From the NCBI RefSeq assembly GCF_000725545.1, contig NZ_JNZP01000012.1, forward strand, positions 248,001-312,000: a stretch of 64,000 nucleotides of DNA, in the 5' to 3' direction. The position numbers were made by a program, and so were the translations under genes. The notes beneath the pieces are model-generated. The model was given only the letters and a program-made list of their open reading frames with translations, was not told where the DNA came from and searched no databases. The DNA is from Streptomyces exfoliatus (GTDB lineage: Bacteria > Actinomycetota > Actinomycetes > Streptomycetales > Streptomycetaceae). Shown here in pieces: positions 1-9,600 of this stretch (position 1 is the first letter of the stretch; each line of letters starts with the position of its first letter).

Positions 1-973
1 CGGAGGGCGGTCGGACTCCGGCGTCGCGGAGCAGGTCGGCGAGGGGGACGCCGAGCCAGCGGGCGTTGCCGACGTAGGGGCCGCCGACCTCGTTGGAGAC
101 GCAGGCGAGGGTGATGTCCCGCTCCACGGTCCTGCGGGCCATGAGTTCCCTCAGGGTGAGGGTGATCTCCTCGCGTACGCCGCTGCCGTGGAGGCGCAGC
201 CGCCAGCGGTCCGCGTCGACCTTGGGGACGACGAGCGCGGTGTCGACGCGGTAGAAGTCGCGGTTGGGGGTGACGAAGGGGCTGATCCCCGGGACGTTCA
301 GTTGCGCTCCGGAGGGGACGGGCGGCGCGGGGGACGCGGGGCGGGGCAGTCGTACGGCCGCGCGGGAGGCGACGGCGTTCTCCTCCGCGGGTGAGGCGAC
401 CGTCCGGCCGAGGGCGGCCGCGCCGGTCGCGGCGAATCCGGTGGAGGCGGCGACGATCAGGAAGCGCCGCCGGTCCTGACGGGCGGCGCCCGGCCGGGGT
501 GTGCGCAGGACGCCGGTCAGCACGTAGAGCAGCAGCGCTCCGGCGGCGGCCCCGACGAGCGAGGGCACGGCGTCCAGGGCGGAGTCCGAGTCGGGTCGGG
601 AGACGGCGGCGAGGGCCCCGAGGCCGCCGAAGACGGCGACGGCCGCGGCGCCGAGCAGCCGGTGGCGGAGCGCGAGCAGCCCGATGCCGAGGGCGAGGAG
701 CGCGAGGAGGGACAGGATGCCGAGCAGGAGGACGGCTTTGTCGCTCTCGCCGAAGGTGCGGATCGCCCAGTCCTTGAGGGCCGCCGGGGTGCGGTCGACG
801 ACGGCGTCGCCGATGGCGAGGACCGGTCCGGCCTCGGGGCGTACGCGGGAGGCGACGAGGTCCGCGACGGCGAGCGAGACGTACGCGGCGACGAGTCCGC
901 CGAGCGCGGCGAGGAGACGGTCGGTACGGGTGGGCTCGCGGCCCCCGTCCGGTGCGGTCCTGGTGGGGTTCAT
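1..973 (-). CDS. Membrane-anchored molybdopterin-dependent oxidoreductase (sulfite oxidase family), 3' end outside window
   Basis: The frame is open to the window edge, so only the first ~324 residues are visible. The N-terminus holds about four hydrophobic segments (roughly residues 20-40, 70-95, 98-120 and 125-150). A twin-arginine-like RRRF stretch and a further hydrophobic run follow, then an Ala/Pro-rich linker. The last ~90 residues match the start of a sulfite-oxidase-type Moco domain: NVPGISPFVTPNRDFYRVD, the 'WRLRLHG' strand, and 'TLACVSNEVGGPYVGNARW', whose Cys is the usual molybdenum ligand of the family. The ATG at 973 is chosen because it begins a short charged segment before the first TM. 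The family is known to act in the membrane or periplasm; the electron donor cannot be told from this fragment. Confidence 0.85.
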   Translation of the reverse strand, partial: MNPTRTAPDGGREPTRTDRLLAALGGLVAAYVSLAVADLVASRVRPEAGPVLAIGDAVVDRTPAALKDWAIRTFGESDKAVLLLGILSLLALLALGIGLLALRHRLLGAAAVAVFGGLGALAAVSRPDSDSALDAVPSLVGAAAGALLLYVLTGVLRTPRPGAARQDRRRFLIVAASTGFAATGAAALGRTVASPAEENAVASRAAVRLPRPASPAPPVPSGAQLNVPGISPFVTPNRDFYRVDTALVVPKVDADRWRLRLHGSGVREEITLTLRELMARRTVERDITLACVSNEVGGPYVGNARWLGVPLADLLRDAGVRPPS

Positions 974-1050
974 GGTGGGTACTTCGGCACGCACCGCCGT
1001 CCGGATGGGTGGCTTCACCCGGGCGGCGCAGTTTAGGGGGTGTCGGGGCC

Positions 1051-1974
1051 TCAGCGGGTGTCGGGCGGGGTGCCGGGGGTGTCCAGGTGCTCGCCGGGGG
1101 TCGCGAGTTCCTCGACGGCGTCGGCGCCGACGACCGCGCCCGTGGACTTCTTGCCGCGCCGCAGCCGGCCTTCGAGCCAGGAGGCGAAGGTGGTGAGGGC
1201 GAAGTTGAGCAGGACGAAGATCACGGCGACGACGGTGAAGCAGGCGATGGTGTTGGCCCCGTAGTTGGCGCTCATCGGGCGGACGGAGGCGAGGAGTTCG
1301 GAGAAGCCGAGCATCGCGCCGCCGAGGGCGGTGTCCTTGACGATGACGACGAGCTGGCTGACCAGGGCGGGCAGCATGGCGGTGACCGACTGCGGCAGCA
1401 GGACGTACGTCATGGTCTGGCCCTTGCGCATGCCGATGGCCTTCGCCGCGTCGGTCTGCCCGCTGGGGAGGGCGAGGATGCCGGCGCGGACGACCTCGGC
1501 GAGCACGGAGGCGTTGTAGAGGACGAGGCCGGTGACGACGGCGTACAGCGGGCGGGTGTCCGGACTGATGTCGGTGAACTCGGAGTACGCGGCGTTGGCG
1601 AACAGCATGAGGATCAGGACCGGGATGGCCCGGAAGAACTCGACGACGGTGCCGGCCGCGCCGCGCACGAAGCGGTGGTCGGAGAGGCGGGAGATGCCGA
1701 GGAGGGCGCCGAGGGGAAGGGCGATCACCATGGCCAGCGCGGCGGCGATCACGGTGTTCTTCAGGGCGGGCAGGATGTACGTCTCCCACACGCGGGCGTC
1801 GGTGAAGAAGGGTTCCCACTTGGCCCATTCGAGCTGGTTCTGGTCGGCGAGGCTCGCCACGACCCACCACACCACCGCGGCCAGCACGACCAGGAACAGC
1901 AGGGTCCACAGGACGTTGCGCCGCCGGGCGCGCGGCCCGGGGACGTCGTAGAGGACGGTGGGTCGGGTCTTCAC
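1051..1974 (-). CDS. gluD: Amino-acid ABC transporter permease, GluD-type
   Basis: A 307-residue inner-membrane permease with TM segments near residues 22-42, 72-95, 105-130, 140-160, 200-225 and 245-270. The EAA loop lies in 'DAAKAIGMRKGQTMTYVLLPQ', which contacts the ATPase. The GTG start at 1974 overlaps the TGA of the upstream permease (GTGA), the usual arrangement for coupled translation. It is last in the four-gene gluA-gluB-gluC-gluD order. By family it forms the membrane channel with GluC for glutamate or a related polar amino acid. The C-terminal tail (about 40 residues, Glu/Pro/Thr-rich) is cytosolic and not conserved. Substrate is inferred from operon order only. Confidence 0.9.
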   Translation of the reverse strand: MKTRPTVLYDVPGPRARRRNVLWTLLFLVVLAAVVWWVVASLADQNQLEWAKWEPFFTDARVWETYILPALKNTVIAAALAMVIALPLGALLGISRLSDHRFVRGAAGTVVEFFRAIPVLILMLFANAAYSEFTDISPDTRPLYAVVTGLVLYNASVLAEVVRAGILALPSGQTDAAKAIGMRKGQTMTYVLLPQSVTAMLPALVSQLVVIVKDTALGGAMLGFSELLASVRPMSANYGANTIACFTVVAVIFVLLNFALTTFASWLEGRLRRGKKSTGAVVGADAVEELATPGEHLDTPGTPPDTR

Positions 1975-2636
1975 CGTTTCACCGCCACCTTCTTGGCCAC
2001 CCAGCCGAGGAACAGCCCGGTGGGCAGGGTCAGACAGATGAATCCGAAGGCGAAGATCGCGGAGATGAGGATGAGTTGGGCCTCGTTCTCGATCATCTCG
2101 CGCATCAGCAGGGCCGCTTCGGCGACGCCGATGGCGGCGGCCACGGTGGTGTTCTTGGTGAGGGCGATGAGGACGTTGGCCAGCGGGCCGACGACGGAGC
2201 GGAAGGCCTGCGGGAGGACGATGATCCGCAGGACCTGGGGGAAGCTGAGCCCGATGGCCCGGGCGGCCTCGACCTGCCCGAGGGGGACGGTGTTGATGCC
2301 GGAGCGCACCGCCTCGCAGACGAAGGCGCTGGTGTAGGCGGTGAGGCCGAGCACGGCGAGCCGGAAGTTGATGACGGTGAAGCGGTCGGCGCCGAGGCTG
2401 ACGCCGAGGGTCTGGAAGAGGCCGAGCGAAGTGAAGACGATGATGACGGTGAGGGGGATGTTGCGGACGATGTTGACGTAGACGGTGCCGAAGCCCCGCA
2501 TGAGGGGGACGGGGCTGACGCGCATGGCGGCCAACAGCGTCCCCCAGATCAGGGAGCCGATCGCGGAGTAGACGGTGAGCTGCACCGTCACCCAGAAGGC
2601 TCCGACCAGGTCGTACCCCTGCAGGAAGTCGAACAC
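1971..2636 (-). CDS. gluC: Amino-acid ABC transporter permease, GluC-type
   Basis: A 221-residue polar-amino-acid permease (HisM/GluC family) with about five TM helices. The N-terminus 'YDLVGAFWVTVQLT' is typical of the family. The EAA motif is 'EAARAIGLSFPQVLRIIVLPQ' at about residues 120-140. It starts with GTG ten bases after the binding-protein stop and overlaps gluD by four bases, so the three are surely co-transcribed. It pairs with GluD to form the heterodimeric channel. Confidence 0.92.
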   Translation of the reverse strand: MFDFLQGYDLVGAFWVTVQLTVYSAIGSLIWGTLLAAMRVSPVPLMRGFGTVYVNIVRNIPLTVIIVFTSLGLFQTLGVSLGADRFTVINFRLAVLGLTAYTSAFVCEAVRSGINTVPLGQVEAARAIGLSFPQVLRIIVLPQAFRSVVGPLANVLIALTKNTTVAAAIGVAEAALLMREMIENEAQLILISAIFAFGFICLTLPTGLFLGWVAKKVAVKR

Positions 2637-2646
2637 GACGACCCAC

Positions 2647-3501
2647 TCACTCGACGATGACGCCGATCTTCGGGGCGGGTTCGTTCTGGTAGCCGGCGGG
2701 GCCGAAGTTCTTCTCCACGGCCTTCTCCCAGGAGCCGTCGGCGACCATCTTCTCCAGGGCGGTGTTGATCTTGTCCTTGAGCTCGCTGCCCTTCTGGACG
2801 CCGATGCCGTAGTTCTCGTTGCTCATCTTGAAGCCGCCCAGCTTGAACTTGTCCTTGAACTGGCTCTGGGAGGCGTATCCGGCGAGGATCGAGTCGTCGG
2901 TGGTGACGGCGTCGATGACACCGTTCTCGAGTCCGGTCAGGCACTCGGAGTAGCCGCCGTACTCCTGGAGCTGGGCGTCGGGGGCGATGTCGTCCTTCAC
3001 GTTCTGCGCGGAGGTCGAGCCGGTGACCGAGCAGAGCTTCTTGTTGTTGAGGTCGGACGGCTGCTTGATGGAGTCGTCGTCGGCTCGGATCAGCACGTCC
3101 TGGTGGGCGAGGAGGTAGGGACCGGCGAAGTCGACCTTCTCCGCGCGCTCGTCGTTGATCGAGTACGAGGCCGCGATGAAGTCCACGTCACCGCGCTGCA
3201 GCAGCGTCTCCCGGTCCGCGCTCTTGGCCTCCTTCCAGACGATGTCGGACGGGTCGTGGCCGAGTTCCTTGGCGACGTAGGTCGCCACGTCCACGTCGAA
3301 GCCGGTGTAGGTGCCGTCGGGGGTCTTCAGGCCGATGCCGGGCTGGTCGTACTTGATGCCGACGGTGATCTCGTCGCCGCCGTGGTCGCGTGGGGCCGCG
3401 CCGGACGCTCCGTTCGCGAAACCTGCGGAGGTGACGGAGAGGACGACGGCCGCGGCGACGGCCACGACGGCCCTGCCGGTCCTGGTCGGGTTCATGATCA
3501 T
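2647..3501 (-). CDS. gluB: Extracellular amino-acid (glutamate-type) substrate-binding protein
   Basis: A type-2 periplasmic-binding fold (SBP_bac_3) of about 284 residues, delivering the amino acid to GluCD. 'ITVGIKYDQPGIGLKTPDGTYTGFDVDVATYVAKELG' followed by 'VDFIAASYSINDERAEKVDFAGPYLLAHQDVLIR' are family landmarks, with the conserved acidic and Arg ligand-binding residues. The ATG at 3501 lies eight bases after AGGGG; a GTG at 3510 and an ATG at 3495 are alternatives. The signal peptide (about residues 1-35) has no Cys, so unlike many Gram-positive GluB proteins it is not an obvious lipoprotein. It may be secreted free or held by the uncleaved signal. Confidence 0.9.
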   Translation of the reverse strand: MIMNPTRTGRAVVAVAAAVVLSVTSAGFANGASGAAPRDHGGDEITVGIKYDQPGIGLKTPDGTYTGFDVDVATYVAKELGHDPSDIVWKEAKSADRETLLQRGDVDFIAASYSINDERAEKVDFAGPYLLAHQDVLIRADDDSIKQPSDLNNKKLCSVTGSTSAQNVKDDIAPDAQLQEYGGYSECLTGLENGVIDAVTTDDSILAGYASQSQFKDKFKLGGFKMSNENYGIGVQKGSELKDKINTALEKMVADGSWEKAVEKNFGPAGYQNEPAPKIGVIVE

Positions 3502-3570
3502 GAGGATCACCCCTGGGGGCTGCTGGTCGGGCGCCGGCGGCGGCTCGATGTGCGGCCGTGGCCCGGTGGC

Positions 3571-4326
3571 TCAGTGGTGGAGGATCTTGGACAGGAAGTC
3601 CTTGGCACGGTCGCTGCGGGGATTGTTGAAGAACTCGTCCGGGGTCGTCTCCTCGACGATCCTGCCGTCGGCCATGAAGACGACGCGGTTGGCCGCGGAA
3701 CGGGCGAAGCCCATCTCGTGGGTGACGACCACCATCGTCATCCCGTCCCTGGCGAGTTGCTGCATCACCTCCAGGACCTCGTTGATCATCTCGGGGTCGA
3801 GCGCGGAGGTCGGCTCGTCGCAGAGCATCACCTTCGGATCCATGGCGAGGGCGCGCGCGATGGCCACGCGCTGCTGCTGGCCGCCGGAGAGCTGCGCCGG
3901 GTACTTGTCCGCCTGCGAGGCGACGCCGACCCGGTCGAGGAGCGCGCGGGCGCGCTGCTCGGCCGCCTTCCGGTCCTTCTTGCGGACCTTGATCTGGCCC
4001 AGCGTGACGTTGCCGAGCACCGTCTTGTGCGCGAAGAGGTTGAAGGACTGGAAGACCATGCCGACGTCGGCCCGCAGCGCGGCGAGGTCGCGTCCCTCGG
4101 CGGGCAGGGGGCGCCCGTCGACGACGATCTCGCCCTTGTCGATGGTCTCCAGGCGGTTGATCGCGCGGCAGAGCGTCGACTTGCCACCGCCGGACGGCCC
4201 GATGACGACGACGACCTCGCCTCGGTGGACGGTCAGGTCGATGGACTGGAGGACGTGCAGGGTTCCGAAGTGCTTGTCGACCCCGCGCAGCACGACGAGC
4301 GCGTCTCCGCCTTCCGGGACGGGCAT
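3571..4326 (-). CDS. gluA: Amino-acid ABC transporter ATP-binding protein, GluA-type
   Basis: A 251-residue ATPase that powers GluCD. Walker [10 protein letters not shown] is at about residues 43-51, the signature LSGGQQQR near 147-154, Walker [14 protein letters not shown] near 165-177, and the switch His in [10 protein letters not shown] follows. The ATG at 4326 is preferred over the in-frame GTG at 4344 because an AGGAGG ribosome site sits between them, seven bases before the ATG. It is first in the operon, so the promoter should lie in the 230-bp gap shared with the divergent gene at 4557. Confidence 0.94.
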   Translation of the reverse strand: MPVPEGGDALVVLRGVDKHFGTLHVLQSIDLTVHRGEVVVVIGPSGGGKSTLCRAINRLETIDKGEIVVDGRPLPAEGRDLAALRADVGMVFQSFNLFAHKTVLGNVTLGQIKVRKKDRKAAEQRARALLDRVGVASQADKYPAQLSGGQQQRVAIARALAMDPKVMLCDEPTSALDPEMINEVLEVMQQLARDGMTMVVVTHEMGFARSAANRVVFMADGRIVEETTPDEFFNNPRSDRAKDFLSKILHH

Positions 4327-4556
4327 GGCAGCCTCCTGGCTCACGCCCCCGTAGCCGCTCCCTCCTCACGTTCATGCTCCGCCCTCCACCCGCACGACGC
4401 ACGCCGGAGGGGGTGTGCGGAGGGTGACCATCCGTACCGTGAGGTGACCGGGTCACACGCGGCGGGCGGGCGGGGGCGGTCGGCCGGGAGCAGGCGCGCG
4501 CGGGAGCCGCCTGGCGGACACTGGGGGTGGAGCCGAGTGCGCGAGGAGGGTCCGCC

Positions 4557-5015
4557 ATGAGCAGTGCCGCACCCAAGGTCAGCACGTTGCCGCCGGAGCA
4601 CCGCGAGCGCCTGATGGCCTTCGCCGAGGACGTGCACTTCGAGTCCGGTCACCGGCTGTTCGAGGAGCAGCAGCACGCCGACCGGTTCTGGATCGTGAAG
4701 ACGGGCGCGGTGACGCTCGACGCGAAGGTGCCGGGCCGCGGGTCGCCGGTGATCGAGACGCTGCGCCACGGCGAGCTGGTCGGCCTCTCGTGGCTGTTCC
4801 CGCCCTATCTGTGCCAGTCGGGGGCCGAGGCGATGACGCCGGTACGGGCGTACGAGTTCGACGCCCCGGCCGTACGCTCGATGTGCCGCTCCGACGCGGA
4901 GTTCGGCGTCTCCGTCACGTTCTGGGTGGGCGCCATCCTCGCCCATCGCCTCCATGTGACCCGGGTGAGACTCCTCGACCTGTACGCCCCGCACGGGAGC
5001 GGGATCCTGGCCTGA
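4557..5015 (+). CDS. Stand-alone cyclic-nucleotide-binding-domain protein (Crp-like sensor without DNA-binding domain)
   Basis: 152 residues that form only the beta-barrel cNMP-binding domain. Landmarks are 'FESGHRLFEEQQHADRFWIVKTGAVTLDA', then 'IETLRHGELVGLSWLFPPY' (phosphate-binding-cassette region) and a C-terminal helix. A full Crp/Fnr regulator is about 220 residues with a C-terminal winged helix; that part is absent, and the stop is followed by an intergenic gap rather than a broken HTH. The phosphate-binding Arg-Ala-Ala core is not evident ('EAMTPVRAYEFD'), so nucleotide binding is doubtful. The ATG at 4557 has a strong GAGGAGGG site. It is divergent from gluA. Role unknown. Confidence 0.8.
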   Translation: MSSAAPKVSTLPPEHRERLMAFAEDVHFESGHRLFEEQQHADRFWIVKTGAVTLDAKVPGRGSPVIETLRHGELVGLSWLFPPYLCQSGAEAMTPVRAYEFDAPAVRSMCRSDAEFGVSVTFWVGAILAHRLHVTRVRLLDLYAPHGSGILA

Positions 5016-5120
5016 CACCCCGGACCGCGGCGCCCGCCCGGGGCCGCGCACAGGCAGGGCGGTACGGTAGGGGATCATCAGCGCCCCTCCCCCGACCCGC
5101 CGCCGAGCTGCGAGGCCCGT

Positions 5121-6455
<1,335 letters not shown>

Positions 6456-6483
6456 GCCGTCGGCTGACGCCCTTCGGCAGCCG

Positions 6484-6560
6484 ACTTGCGGCTTGCGGCT
6501 TGCTGCTTGCTGCTTGCTGCTTGCTGCTTGCTGCTTGCTGCTTGCTGCTTGCTGCTTGCT
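6484..6560. repeat. Heptanucleotide tandem repeat (GCTTGCT)n
   Basis: Nine perfect head-to-tail copies of GCTTGCT run from 6498 to 6560. Two imperfect copies (ACTTGCG, GCTTGCG) precede them at 6484-6497. The array fills the gap between the convergent carboxyltransferase and TrmO-like genes. It ends two bases before the complement of the latter's stop codon. Confidence 0.95.
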
Positions 6561-6562
6561 GC

Positions 6563-7045
6563 TCAGTAGTAGCGGCGCATGATCTCGTCCGCCCAGGCGG
6601 GCTGGGTGGTCGGGCCCTGGGGGCCGAACTCGGCCATGTACGGCTTGATGTCGAGTACCGGCGTGCCGTCGACCGCGTCCAGGCCCCGCACGTGGACGTC
6701 GAGCCCGTCCGTGCGCAGCAGGCGGCAGCGGGAGACACCGATACGGTTGGGGCGGTTCTTGCCGCGTTGGGCGAAGATGCCGACCAGCGGCCACTCCTCG
6801 TTGCCCCGCGGATGGCGGGCGCCGGTCTGGACCGCGTCGGGCCGTACCCGGTCGAAGTGGTAGACCACCTCGAGGTGCGAGAAGGCGTCGAGGCCGGCCA
6901 GCGCCTCGGGGCCGAAGGCGGCCGCGTCCAGCCGGATGACCGACTCGACGTCCCCCCACTCGTCGTCCCGTACCTCGTCGCGCCCGCCGATCACATGACC
7001 CACCGGATGCGAGACGACCGTCAGCGGGGTGTGCTCCTGTGCCAT
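6563..7045 (-). CDS. TrmO-like tRNA (adenine-N6)-methyltransferase / TsaA-domain protein
   Basis: 160 residues of the TsaA/UPF0066 beta-barrel family. 'HPVGHVIGG', 'DAFSHLEVVYHFDRV' (SHLEV substrate-loop motif) and 'ARHPRGNEEWPLVGIFAQRGKNRPNRIGVSRCRLL' (the RPNxIG SAM-binding signature) are all present, then 'LDAVDGTPVLDIKPYMAEF'. E. coli TrmO methylates t6A37 of tRNA-Thr with SAM. This protein lacks the C-terminal extension of the E. coli enzyme, as in most actinobacterial homologues. It has an ATG start and stands alone, with the heptamer array abutting its 3' end. Confidence 0.85.
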   Translation of the reverse strand: MAQEHTPLTVVSHPVGHVIGGRDEVRDDEWGDVESVIRLDAAAFGPEALAGLDAFSHLEVVYHFDRVRPDAVQTGARHPRGNEEWPLVGIFAQRGKNRPNRIGVSRCRLLRTDGLDVHVRGLDAVDGTPVLDIKPYMAEFGPQGPTTQPAWADEIMRRYY

Positions 7046-7140
7046 GTGTTCCTCGTCCTCTCCAGAGGGACATCCGCCCCCTGATCGCCCGTTCCCCCGA
7101 AGGGGCTCCGGCCGGGAACGCTACAGCCCCCGAACTTCCC

Positions 7141-7545
7141 TCACAGCGGGCCCTGATACCCCGGGTCGGGATCCTGCCGCGGATGCCATACGGCCTCGAT
7201 TCCCCCGTAGACCAGCGCGGCGACGGCGACGCAGACGAGGAGCGCCGCCCACGGGGGCAGCCGTCGCGACGCCGCCGCCCAGGTCATGGGCGGAACGAGC
7301 AGACCGGCGAGGAGGATCAGCGGTACGTCGACGAGGATGACGCTCCAGTCCCTGGCGTGCGCCTCGAATCCGCCGTCGATGCTGAACGCGGCCCGGGGCA
7401 GCGCGTAGGCCCCCGCGACGGCCACGCCGAGGACGGCGAGGCCGCAGCCGACGGCGCTCTCCAGCAGACCTCCGCCGGTGCCCCTGTCGGTGGCCGCGTC
7501 GACGTCGTCGTCCGGATCGCGGGAAGGGTGGGCGTTCTCGCTCAT
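7141..7545 (-). CDS. Small integral membrane protein, hypothetical
   Basis: 134 residues. A hydrophilic acidic N-terminus (SRDPDDDVDAATD) is followed by about three TM segments near residues 30-52, 70-90 and 98-118. It ends in a short charged tail (WHPRQDPDPGYQGPL). No motif is recognised. The ATG is chosen where the hydrophilic leader begins; the reading frame stays open upstream but with implausible Arg/Pro-rich composition. It lies 41 bp downstream of the TPR gene on the same strand and may be co-transcribed. Confidence 0.65.
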   Translation of the reverse strand: MSENAHPSRDPDDDVDAATDRGTGGGLLESAVGCGLAVLGVAVAGAYALPRAAFSIDGGFEAHARDWSVILVDVPLILLAGLLVPPMTWAAASRRLPPWAALLVCVAVAALVYGGIEAVWHPRQDPDPGYQGPL

Positions 7546-7586
7546 GCCCGGAAGTGACGCCTGCCGCCGACGCCCGGTTCCCCGCG

Positions 7587-9491
7587 TCACCGCCCCGGCT
7601 TCGGCGCGCGGCGTCGCAGGTCCGCCGCCGCTCGCGCCGTGTCGCGGGCGACCTCGGCGTGACCGTGCTTCCGCAGATACCAGGCCAGCCAGTCCAGGGA
7701 CTCGACGAGAGCGGCGATGTCGTTGCGCGGATGCAGGCGTCCGAGCTCCCCGAGGTGGCGGACCGCCTCGGCCGTGGGGCGCGCCACCTCGTCGTGGCGT
7801 TCGACGCGGGCGAGCCGCAGGGCGAGGTTGGACAGCGCGTGGACGAGGCCGGGCAGGTGCGGGCCCGGGTCGTCGCGGTGCAGGCTCCGGTGGATCTCCA
7901 GCGACTGCTGGGTGGCGGCGAGCGCCTCGGCGTGCCGGTCGCTGTCGCAGAGCCGGATGCTGAGGTTGTTCAGGACCCGGGCGAGCTCCCCCCGGTACGC
8001 GGCCGGGTCGGCTTCGGCGAGTTGCCGGTGGAGCGCCACCGCCTCGGTGGCCGGTGCGACGGCGTCCCGGTGGCGTCCGAGCAGGGCGAGCCGGCTGCCC
8101 AGGCTGTCGGCGGCGTCGGCGAGCAGCGGGCGTACGGTCTCGGGCACGGTACTGAGCAGCCGCCGGTAGAGGTGCACGGCCTCGTCGGCGGCTTCGAGCG
8201 CCTCCGCGCGCCGGCCCGCCCACGCCCGTACGAGACCGAGGTTGTGGAGCGTACGGGCAAGGGCGACGAGCGCGGGCGTCGCTCGGCCGGCGGCGGCTTC
8301 GCGGCTCAGGGTGAGGGCCTCGTCCAGGGGTGCGAGGGCGAGGTCCGGGCGCCCGGCGTCCGCGAGGGCCAGCGCCTGGGTGTTCAGCCGGTCGATCCGG
8401 CCGAAGAACCGGTGGAGCCGGTCGCGGTCATGGTGGGTCCCTTCTCGGTGGCGGCTCCCGCCTGCGTGGCTTCCGCTTTCGTGGCTTCCACCTCCGTGGC
8501 TCCCGCCTCCGTGGCTCCCGCCTCCGTGGCTCCCGCCTCCGTGGCTCCCGCCTTCCCGGCTTGCGTCGTCGCGTCGGATCCGGCCGTCCCCGGTGGCCCG
8601 GTAGCCGTGATCGGCGAGGAGGGCGTCGAGGCGGGCGACGGCGGCCGGCTCGCGCGCGCCCGCCTCGGCGCGGAGCTCCGCCGCTTCGGCGAAGTACGGG
8701 TCCGCCTCGGCGGTGCGTCCCAGGCCGGTGAGCGCACGGGCCGCCGCGAAGGCCACGGCCGCGTGCTCCAGCAGGTCCCCGACGGACCGCTCCTCGGGCC
8801 CCTGGGGCGTACCGGTCTCCCCCGCCCCGCTCCTCGTCGTACGGCGGCCCCGGTCCGCCATGGCGCGGTACGTCGTGACCGCAGCCCGCAGTACGTCGAG
8901 GGCCTCGTCCTGGCGGCCCATCTCTCCCAGTTTGACGCCCAGGTCGCCGAGGGCCGAGGCGAGTTCTCCGCGCCCCGTCCCCTCGACCGGGTCGACGAGG
9001 GAGCGGCGGATCTCCACGGCCTCGGTGACGCGGTCGAGGGCCTCGTGATGGCGGCCCGTCTCGGCGAGCTGGTTCCCCAGGTTGATCAGCGCACCGGCGA
9101 GTTCGGCTCGGCTGCCCTCGACGCCGCGCTCCGCGAGGCAACGCCAGATGCCGACCGCCTCCCGCGCCGCCGCGCGCGCCTCCTCCCGCCGCCCGAGCAG
9201 GCCCAGGCCGAGGGCCTGCCGCTGCAACGCGACGGCCAGGCCCGCCAGATGGGGGGCCCTTTCGGTCTCCGCCAGCCGCCTGTACAGCCCGGCCGCCTCG
9301 CCGAAGACACGGACCGACTCCTCGTTCCGGTCCGTGTCGGCGGCGAGCAGCGACCCGAACCGCAGCAGGGCGTAACCGAGTTCGGGAAGGTGGCGGGCGG
9401 GGTCGGCGGCGACCGCGCGCCGGAGGCGTGCGACGTCCCGCTCGGCCCCGCCCAGTTCCGTGCCGCCCTCCGGCGTCCCCCTCGACGACAT
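7587..9491 (-). CDS. Tetratricopeptide-repeat protein with Gly-Ser-His linker
   Basis: 634 residues, almost entirely degenerate TPR units of 40-45 residues in two blocks (about 1-300 and 350-630). Recurring signatures are 'ALxxLGxxLAxxGRxxEALxxxxEAVxxxRxL'. The blocks are joined by a low-complexity linker of repeated GGSHG units (about residues 310-345), encoded by a 15-bp DNA repeat near 8465-8555. No transmembrane or catalytic domain was seen. Similar all-TPR proteins in Streptomyces usually serve as scaffolds; no partner is identifiable here. Confidence 0.8.
   Translation of the reverse strand: MSSRGTPEGGTELGGAERDVARLRRAVAADPARHLPELGYALLRFGSLLAADTDRNEESVRVFGEAAGLYRRLAETERAPHLAGLAVALQRQALGLGLLGRREEARAAAREAVGIWRCLAERGVEGSRAELAGALINLGNQLAETGRHHEALDRVTEAVEIRRSLVDPVEGTGRGELASALGDLGVKLGEMGRQDEALDVLRAAVTTYRAMADRGRRTTRSGAGETGTPQGPEERSVGDLLEHAAVAFAAARALTGLGRTAEADPYFAEAAELRAEAGAREPAAVARLDALLADHGYRATGDGRIRRDDASREGGSHGGGSHGGGSHGGGSHGGGSHESGSHAGGSRHREGTHHDRDRLHRFFGRIDRLNTQALALADAGRPDLALAPLDEALTLSREAAAGRATPALVALARTLHNLGLVRAWAGRRAEALEAADEAVHLYRRLLSTVPETVRPLLADAADSLGSRLALLGRHRDAVAPATEAVALHRQLAEADPAAYRGELARVLNNLSIRLCDSDRHAEALAATQQSLEIHRSLHRDDPGPHLPGLVHALSNLALRLARVERHDEVARPTAEAVRHLGELGRLHPRNDIAALVESLDWLAWYLRKHGHAEVARDTARAAADLRRRAPKPGR
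8462..8556. repeat. 15-bp in-frame tandem repeat encoding GGSHG
   Basis: A 15-base unit of the type GTGGCTCCCGCCTCC is repeated about six times inside the TPR gene, with the central copies identical and the outer ones diverged (GTGGCTTCC...). The period is a multiple of three, so copy-number change leaves the frame intact. Confidence 0.85.
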
Positions 9492-9600
9492 GACGCTCCC
9501 CCCGTTCGTACGGCTCGGAGGACAAGAATTCCGTGCACCGATGAATTCCTGATGAAAGCGACGGCGACGGGACCACCGGCTTAGGGCGCCGTCCGTGCGG

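Noticed and set aside
952..2337. Long plus-strand frame (about 460 codons) opposite the gluCD genes
   Set aside because: Composition is Gly/Asp/Glu/Val-rich and repetitive, typical of antisense frames in GC-rich genes. The minus strand encodes clear permeases.
7554..9584. 676-codon plus-strand frame opposite the TPR gene
   Set aside because: The TPR frame has recognisable helix repeats and proper third-position bias. The plus frame has neither.
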